A stretch of DNA of 64,000 bases from Meira nashicola (lineage: Eukaryota; Basidiomycota; Exobasidiomycetes; Exobasidiales; Brachybasidiaceae). Within the stretch, counting starts at the first letter, position 1. Each line of letters starts with the position of its first letter. Under the pieces are notes generated by a model. That model was given only the letters and a program-made list of their open reading frames with translations, ran no database searches and had not been told where the DNA came from. Positions 21,563-30,500 of the stretch are shown here, piece by piece. The stretch spans positions 6,262,013 through 6,326,012 of the forward strand of contig BCJU01000001.1 in assembly GCA_001600355.1 (NCBI GenBank). The letters run 5' to 3'. The position numbers and the translations under genes were made by a program.

Positions 21563-22096
21563 TGTGAAAAGAAAGAAGATGGTGGTAGTGAGAGCGTGCA
21601 ATTAGGGTCACAAGAATTGGATACAAGTTTGCGTGTACCAATTCTACGGGGATTTGAGTGCGCAGCAAATTTGACAACGCCCAAATTCCGGCGCCATGTG
21701 TACATGCACGTTGGCATTTCTTTCACCTTCATTCGGGCGAGGAACAACAATATCGATAAAATATGAATCCGCATTTAATTAATCTCTCAACAATCTCTTA
21801 ATTCGATCAAATATGAATATATGCACATAAAACAAAGGAATACAGTCGATTGAGGATCAGTGCAGACATGATGTGGGTACAAACAAATTTGTCAGTCAAT
21901 CGCTTTAATACGATTGGATACATATGCAGCAATCGGGCATCATCGCAGCGTTGCGCTGCGCGTAATTAAACCAAAGAACAAAGGGACAAAAGATACGCTA
22001 ATACGACAATTTAGGCCTCTGCACATACCGCTTCATCAGAAAACTCAATTTAAATGCATTAGCTTCATATTCTAGAACAGGTGATTAGGACCAACG
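21563..22096. other. Spacer between family copies 5 and 6
   Basis: About 530 bases. CCGGCGCC lies at 21688-21695, about 130 bases upstream of the copy 5 start, and CGCAGCGTTGCGCTGCGCG at 21944-21962. No gene seen. Confidence 0.5.
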
Positions 22097-23457
22097 TCAA
22101 ATTTTTCCCTGTGCTCGATCTTTTATCAATCTTTGTATAATCTTGATGCCATAAGGAGGCACGAATACTTGCTTCTCAATTTCTTGATTGTTGAAATCAA
22201 GACAGCAAAGTACTAACATTGCACCTTTTTGTGTCTGATCCGCGGTATAAGTATAATCAGGACCGAATCTGAGCCTGAAAAGTACTTGGTCTCCTACCTT
22301 TAGGTCAATTCCCTCGAGCCATTTAGGGCTTAGATGTAGCGAAAAGCCAGCGAATCTTGACAGGTAGAAGTTGCAAGACAGCTCTTTGTTTCTCCTATTT
22401 GATAATTTCCGCTAAGAAAAATGAAGGTTTCAGGGAAACATTATTACTCAACCGCACTATTCAACAAATCAACTTTGAAACTCACAGTCAGGCCTTCATC
22501 AAGTAATTGTCTAACACTTTCCTTGTATTTGGCTTCAGAAGCAGCTGTTGGTTTTCGTGGTACCAATGGCTCGCTATTTTTTCGGAGATTGCTGAAATAT
22601 TTGCTAATAGCAGCAACTTTCGATTTTCTATGTTTACGATCTCCTTTATCTTCTTCTTTTCCAGAAGCTGACACACTATTGCCATGAGAATATGCATCTT
22701 CTTCAGAATCTACTGGGTTATCATTGTTTTGCATGTCCTTGTCCACGGGTGTTTTTGCCGTCTCCATCAAACCGCGAACAGAAGGATTACGAATTGGCGT
22801 GGATGAAGAACTTGCAATAGAAGATAAAGGCGATTCAAAACGACTTTGGGCAGAAAGATGCCTAGATGATTGACCTTCAATACTTGACTGATTTTCATCG
22901 GCTTTTATTGTCGGTAAGAATGGACGATAAGACCGTTCCAACTCGTCAGAATCCGGGCGAAACGTTTCACAATTCTTGTGAACGTTTGCTACGATAATTC
23001 CGATTGCTTTTTCCAAAGATGCATACATTCGACGATTTAAATTCAGTAATGCCTCTTTCTTGCTTTCTTTGATCACTTCTGTATACACTTCAAGCACCTT
23101 CTCGATCACCACTTTTGCAACTGGATGGAGTCTACGATCAAGCGAAGTAGCAAGCATAATGATTTCTGAATGATGAGTGAATGGCACCTTTATTTGATCT
23201 TGCATGATCGCTTTAGCTCGAAGTTTTTCTTGATTGATATGCTCGATAGCACGTCTTGCAGCTGCAAGTACAGATCGCAAGATGATTTCTGCTTCTTCTG
23301 CGTTGATGCAGTCCACTTCACCAATTTCCTTCTCTTCAATGAGTTTAGAGGCCGTTGATAGGCCATCTTCCATCGCAATACCATATTCTCTGCAATATTC
23401 GTATGCGATATAACTTGCACCAAACAAGCATCGCATACTCATATCCTCGCTAGACAT
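22097..23457 (-). CDS. Tandem family copy 6: modules A + C, two exons, no SIM-like motif
   Basis: Exons are 22486-23457 and 22097-22411, joined by a 74-nt intron (GTGAGT...TTCTTAG, phase 0), 428 aa. Module A covers about 8-175 (FTHHSEIIMLATSLDRRLHP, then VIKESKKEA). The linker is Ser-rich and then basic (KGDRKHRKSK), and unlike the other copies has no I/V-D-L-T/S motif. The junction follows YKESVRQLLDEGLT. Module C (325-428) has CNFYLSRFAGFSLHLSPKWL, then TADQTQKGAMLVL and PPYGIKIIQRL, the cleanest example of this module. Function unknown. Confidence 0.8.
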
Positions 23458-23539
23458 CTTTGCAGTTTTGTGGGGATAGTATGAGAAGAAGAAAGGACAA
23501 AACTAAGAACGGGCGCATACATTTGAACTAGTTTTCTCG

Positions 23540-23615
<76 letters not shown>

Positions 23616-24100
23616 TTTGCTTCGGCGCCGGAATAGTAGTTTACGTGTATAGACTTAATGTATTCATCTTTCTTCTTTCTGCTTCCGAAGATCACGGAAC
23701 TTGAATATATGGGTACATACACACACATGCATATATACATGTGCTCTTCCTGAGCGATGGACAATAGAGTGTATGACAATTTTTACGCTTGGGCCGTCAA
23801 GTCATCTTTTAGCCTTTATACAAAATAGTTGTTTGGCGTGCGCTGAGCAGCGCCTCTGAATCCTCTTGATGGAAATCAGATCGACTCTGTATGCACATTA
23901 GCGATCCGAGCGTAATTGGTGATTTTCGATCGAGTTCCACATTCCGTTATTTGCATAAGGCATACATGACTTCCCGAGAGCCCCTCAACACATCTGGCAC
24001 CAATCAAACATTGACAGCGAATGTGTATCCAAATGAACATCTATTCCTGAATTAACAAAACGGTCCCGGTAAGTCAGTTGGATTCGTATTTCTACAACCT
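23458..24100. other. Spacer between family copies 6 and 7
   Basis: About 640 bases. It holds an (AC)35 microsatellite starting about 86 bases upstream of the copy 6 start codon, a CGGCGCCG element at 23623-23630 just beyond it, and GCGTGCGCTGAGCAGCGCC at about 23836-23853. No gene seen. Confidence 0.5.
23543..23612. repeat. (AC)n dinucleotide microsatellite, about 35 units
   Basis: An uninterrupted AC run of about 70 bases in the promoter-side spacer of family copy 6. On the coding strand it reads (GT)n. Likely length-variable between strains. Confidence 0.97.
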
Positions 24101-25969
24101 TCAATTTGATTTGTTACTTTTGCTTCGAGTGTATTTGCGTTTCCGAGTGTTTCTTCTCAGTCTTCTCATCGGATGTACTTCATCTTCTTCTTTGTCCTCC
24201 TCTTCGTCCTCCTGGTCCGATTCAAGCTCATCCACCTCTTCTTCCGATTCAAGATCATTCACCTCTTCTGCTTCGTCATCGAACAATCGAGATGATGTTG
24301 CATGTCGGCTATCATCCTCAGGTTCTTCGACCAACTCGTGCTGTTGATTGTTCCTGGTGCGTTTTTGATAAATGATATTATACGGCATATGAAGCGGCAA
24401 AGTAGGATTGAGTCCGATTGCGGGAACAGAAAGTGGGAAGCTGTTTCTGATTCTAATGTTGACATTCCTATCGCATTGATACGTCCAACAAAGAGCAATT
24501 GAGAGACATTTTGTCAAAGCAATAAAATTAGCCAAGATGACAGCTGTTGATTTGAAAGTGAGATTTCTTTCTGTCGTGAGCTCGAGAAGATCAGATCCTT
24601 CCACTCTTTCATTGACGGTCCAGATTGGAATTATAGTAGCATCATTCTCGGGTGTACTACCAAACCCGTACGGCGGCCCGAGGTATCTGTAGGCACCTTC
24701 CGCGTTTAAACTACGTTTATAATTGTTTAATTCAGTATTGATAGTTTTTCCCGTTGAGATAAAAACGTACTTGGCTTCCCTTGAAGAGCGTTTTTTTGCC
24801 CCTTTCGGATGAAAGACGAGTGTGCAAATTTTTTGGGTACTGACTATCCATTCGTCATCAAAGGAATCATCAACGGCTGCATTGTTTATTGTTGAATAAA
24901 TTTGCCGTTTTCCGTGATCAGTGAATCCCAATTTAATGAGAGAGATAATCTCATTATCCGTGTAGCATTTAAACAAAGATTTTGTGCCGTGAAAAATTAA
25001 TCCGGGATGTGTTTTGATTAATGTCAATCCTTTTGCAAGAATTCTGACGAGGATCAAGATGGAAAAGTCAGTTGATGAGTCTCACGGTTCAATGACAATC
25101 ACTCACTCGTCAAATTTCATCTTCTTTCCTTTCTTGTTTATAGGTGGGATTGGCAAAATGGGAATTGAGGCATCGCTGATAACTCTGTTTAGCATGGGAT
25201 TTGATGATGAAGCAATAGGAGAAAGTGAAGCTTCTTTTTCAAACGGGCTGACGTTCTCTTGATCGTCATTAGCATTGTCTGTGAGATCTACGAACATGCT
25301 TTTTTCGCTCTTTACTAAATTTGTCTTGGCGTTCTCTTGATCGTCATTAGCAATGTCTGTGAGATCGACAAACTTGCTTTTTTCGCTCTTTACTACATTT
25401 TTCTTGGCAGAAAACGTGGCAATTGATCGAAGAATCTCTTGCGATTCCAAGTAGACATTAAAATTCACTTTTGAACAGTTGGAAGCGACTTTTGCAAAGA
25501 TTTGGGCAGCACTCTGAGGTGCTGAAGATGAATGTATGCGCTCAAATGCCCCTTTAACTCCTGTTTCAATTGCATTTTCGTATAATGAAAAAACTTTTTC
25601 GGCCGCAGCTCGAGCAATTGGATGGAAAACAGACGGTAAATGCGACATTGCCACCGCCAAATCGGCTTTGAAATGAAATGCGCGGGAATAGTCAAGAGTT
25701 TTCTTATTTGCACTTTCCATAACTTTGTTCTTTGTATCTTCTTTCGCAGCTTCTCTCACGGCAACCGCTGTCAAATTTCGAATGATGGTCAGTAGCTCAA
25801 CGACATCATCAACAGCAATCTCTTCATGTTCGCCACCGTGATCGGCAGCATAATGCAGAGCGCTATGAATAGCAGCATCAATTCCGCCTTTGAAATGAAC
25901 AGAAATGCATGCTGCCATACGCTTAAACGTTTGATTTGTGTTTCCAGTATTCATTTTTTGATCTTTCAT
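24101..25969 (-). CDS. Tandem family copy 7: module A + duplicated SIM-like motif + module B, two exons
   Basis: Exons are 25107-25969 and 24101-25043, joined by a 63-nt intron (GTGAGT, CTGAC branch, GTCAG; phase 2), 601 aa. Module A covers about 8-190 (SVFHPIARAAAEKVFSLYEN). Two near-identical 26-residue units each carry a SIM-like motif (KFVDLTD and MFVDLTD, near 200 and 225). Module B (288-505) has PPYGFG, then TIIPIWT, CLSIALCWTYQCD and PAIGLN. The splice into B matches copy 3. No module C follows; the protein ends in a long Glu/Asp run and then a strongly basic tail (MRRLRRNTRKRKYTRSK). Start ATG at 25969. Function unknown. Confidence 0.8.
25252..25407. repeat. 78-bp tandem duplication within family copy 7
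   Basis: Two adjacent, nearly identical 78-base units beginning CGTTCTCTTGATCGTCATTA encode the duplicated SIM-like segment of copy 7. They differ at a handful of positions, so the duplication is fairly recent and keeps the frame. Confidence 0.85.
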
Positions 25970-26176
25970 TCAGGATGGAATCTTCCATGGTTTTATGGGT
26001 GTTGATGGTAGAGGTAGAAAGGGAGCTTGGATTGACGCGTACAGAACGCAAGAAGGATTAGCTAGGTGTGCAGCGCCAGGCCAGGCGCTGCGCTGCCTAG
26101 TGCATTCTTATGCAACAACACTCGAAAAGATCAGCGTGATTGCAATCTTCACACCTCTGCACTTACACCAACCGAA
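25970..26176. promoter_or_regulatory. Short divergent promoter with GC-rich inverted repeat
   Basis: Only 207 bases separate the start codons of family copy 7 (minus) and the next gene (plus). An imperfect inverted repeat at 26062-26100 has CTAGG/CCTAG outer ends and GCAGCGCC/GGCGCTGC inner arms (26070-26077 and 26084-26091). It could be a binding site or hairpin, and it resembles the GC-rich elements in the other spacers. Confidence 0.5.
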
Positions 26177-27520
26177 ATGACAAAAGATGGGAAAGGTGAC
26201 CCATCAAACACAAACGGAAGGAGCAGTAATAAGGGAAAGGAGAGATCGGCAGAGGATGTTCCAGCTGGAGAGTCGAGAGCAGGATCGAGTCTTTTGCGTT
26301 CTGTGGTCGAATCGGCAAGAACGAGCATTACTCCACAATCGTTAGCATCGACAATGTCATCTGGAGGTAAGGGTGTTTCAAATGGCGGCGTTGTGTTCAA
26401 TGATGGCTCGATGCAAAGAGTGAAAGATTTGGGAGGTGCAAGTTTGAGTGGTTCCAGCTCGACTTCCACACAGGGTACTGCATACCAGAATGGCAACTCA
26501 ATACGATCGGCACCCATACGGATGGACGGAACAGATGCATACAACCAGTTCTCATCGGGAGATCAGGAGGTAAATCTAGCAAACCGTTTGGGAAGCTCAC
26601 TTCAGCTTGGAAACAATCAGCAGATGACCCAACCATCAACATCTGCGTATGTTGGGCCGTATGATACTGCATCACATCTGGACAGGCCATTTCATCAGCA
26701 CGTCCGAACAACATCAACAAGTATGACAAACAATCTCGAAGAAGCTTGGAATGATGCCAATTCACAACAGTATCCCGAAAGAGTTTATGATCCCGTTTAT
26801 CACGATGCATGGGCAAGTACAATACCGGCTCCCATGTTTCCAAGTCGTTGGGATGCAGGTCAACGTGGAGAAGCCTTTCATGATCTGCAGCAAAGAGTTA
26901 ATGGAGAGCGAGAGAGCTCAAGTGTTCCGGCAGAACAACTTGATTTTATGGACACGCTAGCAATTGAGGAAGAGCAAGAGCAGCGAGTTCATTTGAACAA
27001 CATACCCTCTGCCCTTCCTCAAACATGGAGACCGCCATCGCCAAGTCAGCGTCCGATGCTCACTCAAGAACAGTATGAGCTGCATCGTCGCTTAGCAGAA
27101 CAGCAAGATAGCAAAGAAGGGCAGAGAGCAGATGAGCGAATAAGGCCACCAGATGATGACGAACAAGCACGATCGGGTGTATATGCGGCCACACCAGAAG
27201 ATGCTTTACGAGCAATTTGGGATGGAAATGCAGAAGGAGAACGTGCATCTCAACATGTAAGAGATGTGAATGAAATAAGAACGACGGATGCTGCAAATGT
27301 TGTTCGAAAGATCAGAAGGTTGCTCAAACGTGGTTCATACGCAGATGATGTTTATGGACTTCCACCCGCTTTGGTCGAAACACTTGCACAAGCCGAAGAA
27401 CCCGAAACAGATGCGAATCGTGATTTAAGGGCAAAGGCGATTGCACGACTAGGTGCGTTGTACAATCATCTCGAAGGAGCCGAACCTCAAAATGTTGATA
27501 AAATCGTGCGAAATTGGTAA
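26177..27520 (+). CDS. Unrecognised protein with conserved-looking C-terminal region
   Basis: 447 aa, intronless. The start is taken as the ATG at 26177 (MTKDGKG); the frame is open upstream to 26066 but that part reads as leader. The first about 300 residues are Ser/Gln/Asn-rich and probably disordered. The C-terminal about 110 residues look folded and helical: PEDALRAIWDG, VRKIRRLLKRGSYADD, then IARLGALYNHLEG. I cannot assign a family. It shares a 207-base promoter with family copy 7 but shows none of its modules. Confidence 0.75.
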   Translation: MTKDGKGDPSNTNGRSSNKGKERSAEDVPAGESRAGSSLLRSVVESARTSITPQSLASTMSSGGKGVSNGGVVFNDGSMQRVKDLGGASLSGSSSTSTQGTAYQNGNSIRSAPIRMDGTDAYNQFSSGDQEVNLANRLGSSLQLGNNQQMTQPSTSAYVGPYDTASHLDRPFHQHVRTTSTSMTNNLEEAWNDANSQQYPERVYDPVYHDAWASTIPAPMFPSRWDAGQRGEAFHDLQQRVNGERESSSVPAEQLDFMDTLAIEEEQEQRVHLNNIPSALPQTWRPPSPSQRPMLTQEQYELHRRLAEQQDSKEGQRADERIRPPDDDEQARSGVYAATPEDALRAIWDGNAEGERASQHVRDVNEIRTTDAANVVRKIRRLLKRGSYADDVYGLPPALVETLAQAEEPETDANRDLRAKAIARLGALYNHLEGAEPQNVDKIVRNW

Positions 27521-27588
27521 AATTTACTCGAAATTTATAAGATGTACAAGTAGAATGTTTATTAAATACAGTGAATGATTTGCTCTGA

Positions 27589-30500
27589 TCAGTGCCTCTT
27601 ACGACCGGCGGGTGAATTGCTTGCGAATGGACGACGAACGTCTTCCATGGTGAATTCTGCCAGTAGCTTCCCATCTAAATAACATTCTTTCAAGATTCTC
27701 ATCAATCTTTCACATTCATGCGTGAATGCATCTTCGCAGTGACGCCAGACAACAGATAAAACTTCAACAATCTCATCAGCGCTGATTCCGCTACCATCGA
27801 AAAGATTGCCTCCCGAACTTGCGTCTTGTGAAGCAAGAATTGTGATTTCATCTTCGTCAAAGTGTTTTTGCACACGCTTTGAGAGTGCTTCGATGGCTTT
27901 ACGAATATCTTTTGCACTAAATTCTTTGACTAAGCGTTTTGCAGCTTGTTTACTATATGCGCTGTGCAAAGATACTTCATTGGCGGGAGTCGATCGCAAA
28001 AGGGCATCGATACCATCTCCAAAATCTACCATCTTGCCCAACGGACGACGCAAAGCACTTTGAACGTATGAGTTTAATGCTTCATCCAAGATGGCTTGAG
28101 CACGTTTCAATTGCGGATTTAAGGCTTGTGTACTTCTTTGCGTTTGAATTCGTGTAATGCCCTTCACCAAATGGAACATATTTTCTACCAAGATCACATG
28201 ATGATTTAAAAGTCCTTTGTCTTCATCTTGATTTGATGTACTGAATGTTCCACCTTCGATCTTTGGGATCGCCATCGTTTGAAGAGCATCAAACATTCGA
28301 GAACATAATTGATCATAATAATTGTCAATTACTGCACGAATTTGCAATGTCTCACCGTTGATGATCTGTGCTTCTATACGATCAACAAATACCGGAAATG
28401 CTTTGATGAAATGCACAACACCTTTTCTCTTTTTGGCCGTGAGTTTCGTTTGTTCGATTCCTCGAATTTGATCTGCAACATATTTCTCTAATTGTGAACT
28501 CAATCGCATTTGTAACTTGCTCAAGCTACGCAAGAGGAATTCACTATTCACTTCTTCTGCATCAAGCATACCTCTATCCAAAGCAGCAAGAATACCAACG
28601 ATTTGCGTTTTGTCTCGGGCTAATATACCATCTGTCAATGCTTGCCATTCCGGTGCTAAGAAACCAAAGATGAGATCTAAAGCGTCCTTCATATTCTTGA
28701 TTGGTCCAGAAAGTGATGCTCCCCCAAAAATAGCAGCAGCTCTTCGACGGAAGTATGCCTCTAAGTCCATATAATCCGCAAATGTGATGGCATTGTTGTT
28801 AATGTGTAACAAATCTGCGATGAACATCTGTTCTCTAGCAACAAGTGGTGTCACTGAAGCTAAAATACGAGCAAATGCTTCCGAACCTGACATCTCTCCC
28901 GAGCCAGCTTTGTTATTTCTATTGTTACGATCTCGATTCGGTCGTCGTATTGTATTGCTGCGCATTGCAGTACTTGGTGGAATAAAGCTTGCTTCAGCAA
29001 CTTCATCTTCAGGAGTACTTGCAATACTACTCTTGCAAACATTGATCAAAGTTGTCATTTCAGACTTGTAACGTTCACTAGCACTGGCAAAGTATGCTGC
29101 TGAGATACGAGAGAAGTAATTTGGGCTAACTTCTTTTGCATACAGTAAAAGACCGCAATATCGACCCAAGACAATCTCTACCACAGAATGATCGGTAAGC
29201 ATTGCGTTGGGTGGCTTTAATGCCCTAATACGAGCGGGATCGTGTAAAATTGTATACGTCTGTTCATTAAACGTAGATGTAAGAAATTCAAGTAATCGTT
29301 TGGCGAACCTATCTGCCAAAATTGAGTATTCTTCCAATCGTTCAGTAGCAGCAGCAAGACCGGCAGCAGATGGATCGCCATTTTGTGAATCTTCTTGTGT
29401 TCTACGTGCTTGAAGCATCGCTTTATACAATGCTGCTCCTGCCATTTCAAGTTCACCAATACCTTCGTCAGTTTGCATTTCGCTGCCCAAAAGAATATCA
29501 ACCGCTTGCTCGTCAACATGAACAGTATCCAGTAACTTTTCAATTTCAGCAGAAAGTGCACGCTGATTGCTCGTTTGTACTTGTAAACCTCTATTTTGAC
29601 TTTCGATATGACTGATATCTTCATCTCGTGCGTTGAGTTGAATCTTGTATCCGGCAATCATGCTGTCGATGACATCTAGCTCGTGCAAAGCTTGCTCGAT
29701 ATGTTGAACAACAAAATTGACACGATCATCTGACTCGATGATTGCGTGAATGTTGGCAGCATCAAGTGCAGCCAATTCATCCAACAATCTCGCTTCAATA
29801 ATATCAGCGGTACCCTTTCCAACGCCACCTCCACGAACAAGGCCTTGTTGGAAATGTGTGCCAAATTTAGCCGAAGCTGCACCTGTACTTCTGAACTCAA
29901 ATCCTTCCAACATTTCCTCGACGTTCATCAAGGTAGCATCTTCATCATCTTCAGGTAATACCTCTGAACGTATCGTCTTTGCATCTTGTACGTCTTTCTC
30001 GTTCAATTTGGTCACCTTTCTCTTACTAGGATTGCGCGGTAAAATATCAGACACGCCAGCAACATCGCTTATATCTGCTCCACCGTACGGATCTTCGTCC
30101 TCGTCTTCATCTTCATCGCCTTCTGCTACTCCATTCAATCCAGTGCCTGCCAATAGCATCTTTTCGTATGCTGCACCACCACGTACAGGTTCAATAGAAC
30201 TCAAACGAGCACGAGCATCTCCACCTGTTGGTGCAGAAAGGGAAGATCTTATACTATCGCTCGATCGAGTGCGAACTTGTGGAGGTCGTTTTGGTGGAGG
30301 TGGTTTGTCCATCGTTGGTATTTCTCTTCCTTTAGAAGGCGTAATAGTGACCGGGCTTGAATTTTCGAGAGAGTCCTTGCGAGTTGGCGTTGCAGCACGT
30401 TCCATGACTGCTGCCAGCTTGGCTTGCACCCTACTTGGACTACGTGCCATCTTTATTGGTTTATCTGTTTTACCTGAAGGACCTTCCATTGTAGGCAAAT

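Noticed and set aside
10006..25969. Transposon or viral origin of the array
   Set aside because: No transposase, integrase, reverse transcriptase, terminal repeats or target-site duplication were recognised, and the genes carry ordinary spliceosomal introns.
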